Shown here: positions 53,991 through 62,356 of the stretch, one piece after another
Layout of the letters: each line of letters starts with the position of its first letter
Position numbering within the stretch: the stretch's first letter is position 1
Assembly: GCF_040703035.1 (NCBI RefSeq)
Contig: NZ_CP159996.1
Location: 468,001 to 532,000 of the forward strand
DNA: 64,000 nucleotides
Reading direction: 5' to 3'
Source: Terribacillus aidingensis
GTDB taxonomy: Bacteria; Bacillota; Bacilli; Bacillales; Amphibacillaceae
Notes under the pieces: generated by a model
The model's database searches: none
The model's input: only the letters and a program-made list of their open reading frames with translations
What the model was told of the DNA's origin: nothing
Program-made: the position numbers and the translations under genes

Positions 53991-55322
53991 ATGAAAAAAA
54001 TTACGTTTATTGGAGCAGGAAGTACAATTTTCACAAAGAATGTACTGGGAGACTGCATGTTGTCACCTGCACTGCAGGAATTTGAATTTGCTTTATTCGA
54101 TATCAATGAGGAGCGGTTAGAGGAGTCGGAGCTGCTGTTAAACGCCTTAAAGCTTTCTTTGCAGGCAGATGTCACCATCAATACGTATACAAATCGCAAA
54201 GAAGCATTAAAGGATGCAAGTTACGTTATAAATGCCATTCAGGTGGGCGGCTATAAGCCAAGTACTGTGATTGACTTTGAAATCCCGAAGAAGTATGGGC
54301 TCCGGCAGACGATTGCCGATACGGTTGGGATAGGTGGTATCTTCCGGTCGCTGCGGACGATTCCGGTTATGCTGGATATAGCCAAGGATATCGAGGAAGT
54401 CTGTCCTGATGCGTGGCTGTTAAATTACACGAATCCGATGGCCTCTCTTACTGGTGCAGTTTCCCGCTATACGAAAGTGAAAATGGTTGGGTTATGTCAT
54501 AGTGTACAGGTATGTACGAGGGACCTGCTGAAGGATTTGAATATCCCGCATGAGAATATTGAGGAGCGGATTGCTGGTATCAACCATATGGCTTGGCTGC
54601 TTGAGATCAAATCAAATGGCAAGGACTTGTACCCTGAGATCAAAAAGCGTGCTAAAGCAAAACAAAAAGAAAAGCATCATGATATGGTTCGCTATGAGTT
54701 AATGGACAAATTCGGCTATTACGTGACGGAATCCTCGGAGCATAATGCGGAATACCATCCGTATTTTATCAAAGATAAGTATCCGGAATTGATAGATCAT
54801 TTAAATATTCCGCTGGATGAGTATCCCCGTCGCTGTGAGGCACAGATTAACAATTGGCAGAAAATCAAAAGCGAGCTGATGAACAATCAAGGTTTAACCC
54901 ATAAGCGTTCTCGAGAATATGGGTCGCGGATCATTGAAGCCATGGAAACAAATGAACCGTTTGTATTTGGCGGAAATGTCGTGAATACGGGAGGGCTGAT
55001 TAGCAACTTACCTGAAAAAGCCGTTGTCGAAGTGCCTTGTATAGCGAATCGAAATGGAATTACACCAGCATATATGGGCGAATTGCCGGAACAGCTGGCT
55101 GCTTTAAACCGCACGAATATTAATACGCAGCTCCTGACTATTGAAGCTGCCATAACGAAATCAAAAGAAAAAATCTACCAAGCTGCTTTGCTTGATCCGC
55201 ACACCGCTGCTGAGCTTTCCATGGAGGACATCATCAGCATGTGTGATGATTTGATTGAGGCACATGGGGAGATGCTTCCCGTGTATTATTCTGAAGAGGA
55301 AACGGTCAGCCTTAGAAATTAA
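53991..55322 (+). CDS. melA: alpha-galactosidase, glycoside hydrolase family 4
   Basis: NAD+- and Mn2+-dependent alpha-galactosidase of 443 aa, for melibiose and raffinose. The Rossmann start ITFIGAGSTIFTKNVLGD binds NAD. Metal and catalytic-site motifs include NYTNPMASLTGA, GLCHSVQ (Cys-His) and AGINHMAWLL. The ATG at 53991 has CCAGGAGGT. It is the first gene of a mel operon with an ABC importer downstream, as in B. subtilis melA and its melEDC transporter, but in a different order. Confidence 0.94.
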   Translation: MKKITFIGAGSTIFTKNVLGDCMLSPALQEFEFALFDINEERLEESELLLNALKLSLQADVTINTYTNRKEALKDASYVINAIQVGGYKPSTVIDFEIPKKYGLRQTIADTVGIGGIFRSLRTIPVMLDIAKDIEEVCPDAWLLNYTNPMASLTGAVSRYTKVKMVGLCHSVQVCTRDLLKDLNIPHENIEERIAGINHMAWLLEIKSNGKDLYPEIKKRAKAKQKEKHHDMVRYELMDKFGYYVTESSEHNAEYHPYFIKDKYPELIDHLNIPLDEYPRRCEAQINNWQKIKSELMNNQGLTHKRSREYGSRIIEAMETNEPFVFGGNVVNTGGLISNLPEKAVVEVPCIANRNGITPAYMGELPEQLAALNRTNINTQLLTIEAAITKSKEKIYQAALLDPHTAAELSMEDIISMCDDLIEAHGEMLPVYYSEEETVSLRN

Positions 55323-55346
55323 AGGCTGTTAGTTTCTGAACATCAA

Positions 55347-55360
55347 TGTAAGCGCTTTAA
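55347..55360. promoter_or_regulatory. cre site between melA and melE
   Basis: TGTAAGCGCTTTAA matches the cre consensus at 13 of 14 positions and lies 41 bp before the binding-protein gene. It could block an internal promoter or act as a roadblock under glucose. Confidence 0.65.
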
Positions 55361-55400
55361 TTAGTTGTGGTCTATCAAAAATAGAAATGTGAGGGATATC

Positions 55401-56648
55401 ATGAATAAGAAAATGACATTGCTTCTAGTTTCTTTATCAGCGGCTCTTGTACTTTCAGCGTGTGGAAACGGCGCCAGCGGTGATGGACAAACAAAATTAA
55501 CGCTCATGTCAACAGCAACGAATAAGGCAGACCAAGAAATCTTCAAGGAAATCGTAACTGAATTTGAAGAAGAAAATCCGGATATCGATATTGAAGATAC
55601 GTATCCGACTGATGGGTATGAGGAAATGGCACGCGTTAAAATGGCCGCAAACGATATGCCAGATTTATTTGATACACATGGCTGGTCAACTACTCGGTAT
55701 GCCGAATATACCGAGGATCTAAGTGATATGGAATGGACAGAAAATCTGGATGAAGCGATGGCGGATATTTTAACAGATGAGACTGGAAAGCTGAATGCTT
55801 ACCCAATAAACCAAGCACTGGATGGGCTGACCTACAACAAAAATCTGTTGGATGAGTATGGAATCGAGCCGCCTGAAACGTTTGATGAGTTCATGACGGC
55901 GCTTGAAACAGTGAAAGAAAAGAGTAACGGAGAGGTTGTACCTTTCTGGCTGGGAGGTTCCGACAAGAGTCAATTTGGTCAGTACTTTGACCAGTTCGCC
56001 ACGCCGCTGTTAATTACGTCACCTTCCAACAGTCATGGTGATGCATTATTAGATGGATCCTTTGACTGGTCAAATTACACGTATTTGCCGGAAAAGCTGA
56101 AAGAGATGAATGATAAAGGATTGCTTAATAAGGATGCGGTTACCGCTCAGATTACACAGGTTGCGGAGCTGCTCGCTCAGAACAAAGTGGCATTTATTAT
56201 GATGAGTGGTTCGATTGGACGTGAGGTATCCGAGCTAAACCCAGAAGTACAGCTGGGCACGATGCCGGTTCCTGCTATACATGAAGACGATAAGCCAAGC
56301 TGGATTGGCGGCGAACGCTTTACTTTAGCTATTTCAAAGGACTCTGAGCATAAGGAAGAAGCCAAGAAATTCATCGAATATATCGCACAGCCGGAAGTCG
56401 CGAAAAAGTTTGCAGAAGGAACGTCACTGCCAGATGCGTTAACGAATGTTGATGCTGAGAATTATTTTGCTGATTTCTACAGCCAGTATGAAGGTACACG
56501 GATTGAGCCTTATTTTGACCGTGCTTACTTGCCGAGCGGAATGTGGGATCCAATGGGAGCAACAGGTCAGGAGCTTATCTCAGGAGCAATGACACCGGAA
56601 CAAGTATCAAAGAAAATGAGCGAAGAATATAGTCGCTTAGTGAAATAA
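55401..56648 (+). CDS. melE: sugar-binding lipoprotein of the melibiose/raffinose ABC importer
   Basis: Extracellular solute-binding lipoprotein of 415 aa (MsmE/RafE type). The signal peptide ends in LSAC, so C21 is lipidated. The mature chain shows LTLMSTATNKADQEIFKEIV, YPINQALDGLTYNKNLLDEY and KDSEHKEEAKKFIEYIAQPE, typical of the family. It captures alpha-galactosides and hands them to the two permeases downstream. The frame opens 12 codons earlier, but ATG 55401 with GAGGG fits. The ATPase is not encoded here and is probably a shared MsmX-type subunit. Confidence 0.92.
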   Translation: MNKKMTLLLVSLSAALVLSACGNGASGDGQTKLTLMSTATNKADQEIFKEIVTEFEEENPDIDIEDTYPTDGYEEMARVKMAANDMPDLFDTHGWSTTRYAEYTEDLSDMEWTENLDEAMADILTDETGKLNAYPINQALDGLTYNKNLLDEYGIEPPETFDEFMTALETVKEKSNGEVVPFWLGGSDKSQFGQYFDQFATPLLITSPSNSHGDALLDGSFDWSNYTYLPEKLKEMNDKGLLNKDAVTAQITQVAELLAQNKVAFIMMSGSIGREVSELNPEVQLGTMPVPAIHEDDKPSWIGGERFTLAISKDSEHKEEAKKFIEYIAQPEVAKKFAEGTSLPDALTNVDAENYFADFYSQYEGTRIEPYFDRAYLPSGMWDPMGATGQELISGAMTPEQVSKKMSEEYSRLVK

Positions 56649-56656
56649 CAAACCGG

Positions 56657-56675
56657 GGGAGCGGATGCTCCCTTT
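56657..56675 (+). promoter_or_regulatory. intercistronic hairpin melE-melD
   Basis: A 6-bp GGGAGC / GCTCCC stem with TTT after it lies 9 bp behind melE. It may act as a partial terminator or 3'-end stabiliser and so keep the binding protein more abundant than the permeases. Confidence 0.55.
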
Positions 56676-56699
56676 GTTTACTAAAAGGAGATGAAGAGA

Positions 56700-57614
56700 A
56701 TGGATCAGCCTTTATCATCGACTGCACAAGCGAAAAAAACGAAAAAACGCAGAAAAGAATCCTCTCTTTGGTGGATGTACCTGCCAAGTGTCTTGCTCGT
56801 CCTGCTTTTTATTGTGTATCCCTTTTTAGATGGCATCCGAATATCATTAACGAATTGGAATGGATTTTCACAAGTCTATGATTATATTGGGCTTGAGCAA
56901 TATAAGCGAATGTTTGCAGATCCGGACACATGGCTTGTTGTAAAGAACACCCTGCTGTACGGAATTGGGAGTACATTACTGCAAAATATTATCGGGCTGG
57001 GCTATGCATTATTGCTTAATCAACAACTGAAGGTACGGACCTTAACGCGCACGATCATTTACTTACCTGTTATTATCAGCCCGCTTGTTATGGGTTACAT
57101 CTGGTACTTCTTCTTTGCCTATCAAGGAGGAGCGCTGAACGATATTTATAACTGGCTTGGTTTGAATCCAGTCAATGCGCTTGGGAACCCAGAGGTGAAC
57201 CCATACATTATCGTTTTCGTTAATACATTTCAGTTTGTAGGTGTTGCGATGATCATCTATCTAGCGGGTTTGCAGAGTATTTCCAAGGAATATTATGAAG
57301 CAGCGAATATAGATGGTGCGTCAAGCTGGTCTAAATTCAAAAATATCACGCTGCCATTGCTGGCACCTGCGATCACCATCAATGTGGTCATCAACATTAT
57401 TGGTGGATTGAAATTATTCGATGTAATTGTCTCGCTGACAAATGGCGGGCCGGGAAATGCCTCTCAATCGATGTCGACATTTATGTATTCCCTTTATTTT
57501 GCGCGGCAGGATGCTGGTTACGCAGCAACGCAAGGGGTATTAATGGCACTGATTATCCTAGTGCTTAGTTTGGGAGCACTTCTCTACTTAAAACGAAAAG
57601 AGGTGGAAGCATAA
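56700..57614 (+). CDS. melD: ABC sugar permease, MalF type
   Basis: Membrane permease of 304 aa with six spans. The EAA loop that contacts the ATPase is [20 protein letters not shown] near residue 200. An ATG nine bases upstream overlaps the AAAAGGAG site, so 56700 is the start. The next permease overlaps its stop by one base (TAATG), so they are coupled. Role: import of melibiose/raffinose-type alpha-galactosides. Confidence 0.92.
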   Translation: MDQPLSSTAQAKKTKKRRKESSLWWMYLPSVLLVLLFIVYPFLDGIRISLTNWNGFSQVYDYIGLEQYKRMFADPDTWLVVKNTLLYGIGSTLLQNIIGLGYALLLNQQLKVRTLTRTIIYLPVIISPLVMGYIWYFFFAYQGGALNDIYNWLGLNPVNALGNPEVNPYIIVFVNTFQFVGVAMIIYLAGLQSISKEYYEAANIDGASSWSKFKNITLPLLAPAITINVVINIIGGLKLFDVIVSLTNGGPGNASQSMSTFMYSLYFARQDAGYAATQGVLMALIILVLSLGALLYLKRKEVEA

Positions 57615-58444
57615 TGAATCAAGTGTCTAAAAGAGCCAAATGGTTTTTAACAGCTGTGGCTTTAGTGATAACTTTGCTCCACTTAATTCCTTACTACATT
57701 TTATTAACAACCTCGTTTAAACGAGCCGGCGATTTTTCATCAAAATGGCTATTCCCGGATTACTTTAGCTTCGAAAACTTTACAAATGCTTGGGAACAGG
57801 CGAATTTGTCTAATGCGTTCATGAATACCTTTGTCATTACCTTCTTTGCGGCAGCAATGCTCATATTGTTCGGTTCCTTGGCAGCCTATGCGCTGGCAAG
57901 ACGCCAAACAAGGCTGAATAAGTATGTGTATATGCTGTTTGTTGCAGTGATGGTCATCCCGCCGCTGACAGCACTTGTTCCGTTGTATCAGCTCGTCGTA
58001 GACGTTGGTCTTATGAATACACGCCTGGTTGCAGTACTCAATAACGTGGCCGCATTTTTACCATTAACCATCTTCCTGTACGCAGGGTTTATTCGTTCCA
58101 CAGTACCGAAAGAATTGGAGGAAGCCGCGAAAATGGATGGTGCCAGCACGATTGGAATCTTCTTTCGCGTAGTCTTCCCGCTGCTGAAGCCAATTACGGC
58201 AACAGTATTAATCCTGTCCTGTGTATATATTTGGAACGACTATCAATTTGCTATTTTCTTCTTACAAGATTCCGATATGCATACATTGACTGTAGCCCTG
58301 TCAAGCTTCTTCGGGCAAAACACCAGCCAGCTCGGCCTTGTGGGAGCAGCTGCACTGATTGCATCGCTGCCAATGGTTTTCTTGTTTCTGTTCCTGCAGC
58401 GCTTCTTTATTGAAGGACTTGCAGCGGGAAGTGTCAAAGGGTAA
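57614..58444 (+). CDS. melC: ABC sugar permease, MalG type
   Basis: Membrane permease of 276 aa with six spans. Its EAA loop is KELEEAAKMDGASTIGIFFR near residue 172, and the ending FLQRFFIEGLAAGSVKG is the usual end of MalG-type permeases. It pairs with the MalF-type protein encoded just upstream. A hairpin terminator follows at 58481 before the regulator gene. Confidence 0.93.
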   Translation: MNQVSKRAKWFLTAVALVITLLHLIPYYILLTTSFKRAGDFSSKWLFPDYFSFENFTNAWEQANLSNAFMNTFVITFFAAAMLILFGSLAAYALARRQTRLNKYVYMLFVAVMVIPPLTALVPLYQLVVDVGLMNTRLVAVLNNVAAFLPLTIFLYAGFIRSTVPKELEEAAKMDGASTIGIFFRVVFPLLKPITATVLILSCVYIWNDYQFAIFFLQDSDMHTLTVALSSFFGQNTSQLGLVGAAALIASLPMVFLFLFLQRFFIEGLAAGSVKG

Positions 58445-58480
58445 GGAAGAGTCTTATCAAAAGCATAAGCAAGCAAAGTT

Positions 58481-58511
58481 AAAGCGGCTATTTTCCAGTC
58501 GCTTTGTTTGT
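58481..58511 (+). terminator. intrinsic terminator of the mel operon
   Basis: A 9-bp stem with one wobble, AAAGCGGCT / AGTCGCTTT, followed by GTTTGTATTT. Confidence 0.7.
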
Positions 58512-58537
58512 ATTTATTGTTAGATCGGAGGAGGATT

Positions 58538-59434
58538 ATGTCTGTTAATCGGCGTGAGGAAGGGTACGGTGTATATGGTTTTCACTTTTACGACGCACTC
58601 TTTAATGAGATGGCAAACATTTTACTGCTTGGAAAAGATAAAAAAGTGCCTGGCGCTGATTATGATTGGTACGGAATGCAGCGAGAGGACGTAGGAACTT
58701 ACGTATTCCAATATACATTATCAGGAACAGGACAAATTCAGCTTGAAGGAACTACCTACACGTTGGAGCCAGGAGAAGCATTTATGGTGGAAATACCAAG
58801 TGATCATCGTTATTATCTGCCAAAGGACAGTGACGGATGGGAATTCATTTTTATTACTTTAGTAGGCAGCAAAGCAGCCGAATGCTGGAGATTTGCTAAA
58901 GCGCAAAGCGGTTCTGTGTTAAAAATTTCTCCTGATTCAAAATTGATTCATCTGTTGTTTCGTATTTATCAGGATACGGCAGATCAGAAGATTACCGATG
59001 TCTATCATGCCTCGGCAAAAGCCTATGAGTTTATGATGGAAGTGTACCGGTTTATTAGAAACATCGAAAAATCACCAAACGATCTTTCTTTCCAAATCGC
59101 TAAAACACTCTCCTATATCCAAACACAATATGCTGACCCACTTACACTGAATGATATTGCAGCTGTTTCTGGCTACTCACGTTATTACTTTCTGAAGCAG
59201 TTTCAGAATGAGCTGCATATGACGCCAATTCAGTATTTAACCAAGATCAGAGTGCAGAAAGCAGCCGATCTCCTGCTTGCGACAACTTATTCTGTGAATG
59301 AAATCGCAGTGAAAGTAGGCTACGCAAACGCTAATTATTTTAATAAAGTCTTCCGGAAAGCAGTGGGGATGTCTGCCGGTAAGTTCAGAAGGAGCAAGGA
59401 TGCATCGAAGATTGATCATTTGATTATTGATTAG
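58538..59434 (+). CDS. AraC-family regulator with cupin sensor (MsmR/RafR-like)
   Basis: Transcription factor of 298 aa. The N-terminal AraC-type cupin (YTLSGTGQIQLEGTTYTLEP) should bind the inducing sugar, and the C-terminal double HTH (LTLNDIAAVSGYSRYYFLKQ, MTPIQYLTKIRVQKAADLLL, VNEIAVKVGYANANYFNKVF) binds DNA. Start 58538 has a GGAGGAGG site. Its position at the end of the mel operon suggests activation of melA-melEDC by alpha-galactosides, unlike B. subtilis, which uses LacI-type MelR. Confidence 0.92.
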   Translation: MSVNRREEGYGVYGFHFYDALFNEMANILLLGKDKKVPGADYDWYGMQREDVGTYVFQYTLSGTGQIQLEGTTYTLEPGEAFMVEIPSDHRYYLPKDSDGWEFIFITLVGSKAAECWRFAKAQSGSVLKISPDSKLIHLLFRIYQDTADQKITDVYHASAKAYEFMMEVYRFIRNIEKSPNDLSFQIAKTLSYIQTQYADPLTLNDIAAVSGYSRYYFLKQFQNELHMTPIQYLTKIRVQKAADLLLATTYSVNEIAVKVGYANANYFNKVFRKAVGMSAGKFRRSKDASKIDHLIID

Positions 59435-59531
59435 ATAATATGTTGAAAATCTAATGAACTCAAAGTGTAGCTAAAGGTAGAAAAGTTAAAGAACCATTAA
59501 ATTCAGCCGATAGATAGAGCGGAGGGGTTTT

Positions 59532-59753
59532 ATGGATAAATTGGATTTTTCAAGTGTTGATAATTCTATAATTAATGAGATGGCTGGTAGACTGGGGATT
59601 TTTATGGGAGCGTTGCTAGGGGTAGGAATAATATTAATTATACTTTTTAAGTTATTAAGAGTTCCTAATAAGCTAGCTTCTTTTCTATCTACTTGTATAA
59701 TGCTTTATACTGCATATCTATTACTTACTAAATTTAACGTTTTTACACTTTGA
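59532..59753 (+). CDS. small two-span membrane protein
   Basis: Protein of 73 aa. A polar N-terminus (MDKLDFSSVDNSIINEMAG) is followed by membrane segments at about 22-42 and 49-66. No family is recognised. The RBS is GCGGAGGGG. It is alone between the AraC gene and fbp, and AT-rich. Confidence 0.65.
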   Translation: MDKLDFSSVDNSIINEMAGRLGIFMGALLGVGIILIILFKLLRVPNKLASFLSTCIMLYTAYLLLTKFNVFTL

Positions 59754-59812
59754 GAAGTGGATCTCTATTTGGAGTGATTAATTGTATAAACGGTCATTAA
59801 TTTTGGAATATC

Positions 59813-59842
59813 AAAGGCCCCTATGTCCAATAGGGGCCTTTG
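59813..59842. terminator. bidirectional hairpin terminator
   Basis: A perfect 11-bp stem AAAGGCCCCTA / TAGGGGCCTTT with an 8-nt loop between convergent genes; T-runs are short. Confidence 0.8.
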
Positions 59843-59851
59843 AATCATGTC

Positions 59852-61783
59852 TTACTTCATATACCGATATTCCATCAAATCCTTAAGAATATTAATCTCC
59901 TGGCATAATTCCTCTCCAACATTCGTCTCCAGAACCTTTTTCCGCTCCAGTTCTTTATCGACCAATCGCTTAACGGATAATACATCCGTACCGTCATGCA
60001 GCACTTCGTTCTTGGAGTTGAAATGCTTATGGGCGACGAGCTTCATGCCGTAGGAGTTATACAATAATGTGTATCCGGCGATGCCTGTTTTCGATTGATA
60101 GGCTTTGGAGAATCCGCCATCGATAACGATGATTTTCCCGTTCGCTTTGATCGGATTTTCTCCTTCAATCTCTTTTACAGGTGTATGACCATTAATGATG
60201 TGGCCATGCTCCGGATCTAGATCAAATTCTATCAGGATCTTTTCGCAGGTTTCCTCGTTTTCTCGCAGGTGGTAATAATGGTTTTTGATTTCTTTATGGG
60301 TCACTTTATCGCTGATAAAATAACGCTCAAAGGTTGTCATCGCTCTTTTACCGAAAAGAGAAGAGTATTCACCTGTCCATAAGTACCAGACCATATCGGT
60401 TGCCAAGTCATCTGTTTCTTCTGGATGAGCAAATGAGTGACGAAGATATTGCTCGAATCTATCCAGCAGCTCGCGGCCTGCGTAGCTCTTACCATCAATC
60501 TCCATTTTCTCCATGTTGCCATTTTCATCTACCGGTATGCATCCATGAATCAATAGGTTGCCGTTATATCGCAGATAAAGACTGCCTTTCCTCATAAGGA
60601 AGTTCATATGACGAGCCAGCTTTTCGGAATGCTGCACAGAGAATAGCAGCTTGTCGATCACTTGCTGTTCTTCTTCCAGCAGCATGTCAGGCTGCTTAGG
60701 ATTGATTGTGGAGAAGCATGTATTTTCTAATGGGTAAGCTTTGCCATTCAATGTAATCTCATTTGAGTCAAAATCGATTTTCTCAAGCAGCAATCGTTCT
60801 TCCATATTAAAAAACTTTCTTCTTTTGATAATTGGGCTTTCCAGCTTGAATTGAATCATGGAAATGGCCTGATGCATTTTAGTTATTTGTATAATTTCTT
60901 CTTCAGATGTTTTCTTATCTGCTTGCGTTTTAGGACGAAACGCAGGGTTATCGTCATAATACTTCTCTGCCAGATTCAACAGCGGGCGCAGGTTGATGCC
61001 ATACACATCTTCGATAATGTCCAAGTTGTCATAGCGCGCACAAATACGAAGGATATTCGCCAGGCAAACCTTTGATCCGGCAAAGGCGCCTATCCAGAGC
61101 ACATCATGATTCCCCCATTGTATATCTACAGAGTGATAGTTGATAAGTTCTTCCATGATTTTATCCGGTTCAGGTCCTCGGTCATAAATATCACCAACGA
61201 CATGCAGATGATCCACTACCAGCTGATGCGTACTGTAGGCAAGTCCTGTAATAAGCTTGTCAGCTTGTCCTAGCGAGATAACTTGCTCGAGAATCTCGTG
61301 ATAATATTGCTCCTTATTTCCGGATTCCTCTGTTTTATATAGAAGTTCTTCAATAATATAAGCAAATTGATTAGGTAACGCCTTGCGCAGTTTCGAGCGT
61401 GTATATTTGGAAGAGGCATACGAGATGAGCTTAATCATTCGTTTGATCGTCTTTTTGTACCACTCGTTTAGATCTTCTTCCTGATTAAAGTCATTTTTAA
61501 TGATTTGCAGTTTCTCTTCTGGATAATAAACCAAAGTAGCCAGCTCATCGATTTCTTTTTCAAAGATAACGCCGCTGAAGATATCTCTGATTTTTTCTTT
61601 TACTCTTCCAGAGCCGTTTCGCAGCACATGCTGGAAGGCTTGATATTCTCCATGTAAGTCACTGACAAAGTGCTCCGTACCCTTAGGGAGATTGAGAATT
61701 GCTTTTAGATTGATGATTTCAGTGACTACTTTTTCTTCCGTGTCATATTTCTGAGCTAGTAAGTCTAAGTATTTGGTGTTCAA
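59852..61783 (-). CDS. fbp: class III fructose-1,6-bisphosphatase
   Basis: Gluconeogenic phosphatase of 643 aa, the Firmicutes-type Fbp. Metallophosphatase motifs are [18 protein letters not shown] near residue 37, [16 protein letters not shown] near 195 and [18 protein letters not shown] near 217, with a late GHTPVKE near 555. It allows growth on gluconeogenic carbon and is usually stimulated by PEP in this class. The start is the TTG at 61783 with AAAGGAGA upstream. It is monocistronic. Confidence 0.95.
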   Translation of the reverse strand: MNTKYLDLLAQKYDTEEKVVTEIINLKAILNLPKGTEHFVSDLHGEYQAFQHVLRNGSGRVKEKIRDIFSGVIFEKEIDELATLVYYPEEKLQIIKNDFNQEEDLNEWYKKTIKRMIKLISYASSKYTRSKLRKALPNQFAYIIEELLYKTEESGNKEQYYHEILEQVISLGQADKLITGLAYSTHQLVVDHLHVVGDIYDRGPEPDKIMEELINYHSVDIQWGNHDVLWIGAFAGSKVCLANILRICARYDNLDIIEDVYGINLRPLLNLAEKYYDDNPAFRPKTQADKKTSEEEIIQITKMHQAISMIQFKLESPIIKRRKFFNMEERLLLEKIDFDSNEITLNGKAYPLENTCFSTINPKQPDMLLEEEQQVIDKLLFSVQHSEKLARHMNFLMRKGSLYLRYNGNLLIHGCIPVDENGNMEKMEIDGKSYAGRELLDRFEQYLRHSFAHPEETDDLATDMVWYLWTGEYSSLFGKRAMTTFERYFISDKVTHKEIKNHYYHLRENEETCEKILIEFDLDPEHGHIINGHTPVKEIEGENPIKANGKIIVIDGGFSKAYQSKTGIAGYTLLYNSYGMKLVAHKHFNSKNEVLHDGTDVLSVKRLVDKELERKKVLETNVGEELCQEINILKDLMEYRYMK

Positions 61784-62356
61784 GATTATGTATCTCCTTT
61801 CAGAATTACTAACTTTTACATAATTTTACTTCTTCTATTATAAAATAAATTTGCAAGTATAGGTGGAATTTGTGCTATTGTATCGAATTTTAATAGTTAC
61901 ATAATTGATAGTATCTTATTTTTCCCTTTCTGACTAAGCTGTGAAACAGGATAAGATTGGCAGTTCATATTTTTGAAATATAAAATGTTTGTTGTTAGAT
62001 AAAATTAGGGCTCATATATGAGAATGTCTTAATTACGGGCATCCGGAAGAATATTCAAACTAACATAAAAATGTTAGCCATCTGTTCCACTTCGCTTTTT
62101 TCCCTTTACAGAGCCGTCGGAAAGCACTAATAATCTATCTGGAAATGTCTATAGTGCTTTTGAATCATGGGGATATTTACCTGTTTAACAAGAAATGATA
62201 TTCCATATTTTCGGTAATATACTATCTATTTCACGAAGAGGCAAATATATGTATTTTAGATACTACTTTATGTAGTAAAATACTTTTGCATCGAAGTTTA
62301 TACATCTTTGTCATTTTCTGCTATCTGATGTAATCAAATTAAAGAGGAGGTACAGA
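61784..62356. other. 573-bp non-coding region before the surface protein
   Basis: It contains the fbp promoter on the left. A 9-bp inverted repeat AAAGCACTA / TAGTGCTTT at 62121-62160 with a T-rich end could be a terminator or attenuator. No riboswitch consensus or supported ORF was found. The length suggests a long 5' leader for the surface protein gene. Confidence 0.45.

Noticed and set aside
53809..53994. A 61-codon plus-strand ORF before melA
   Set aside because: No RBS; it covers the marR-melA regulatory region including a cre-like site and overlaps the melA start.
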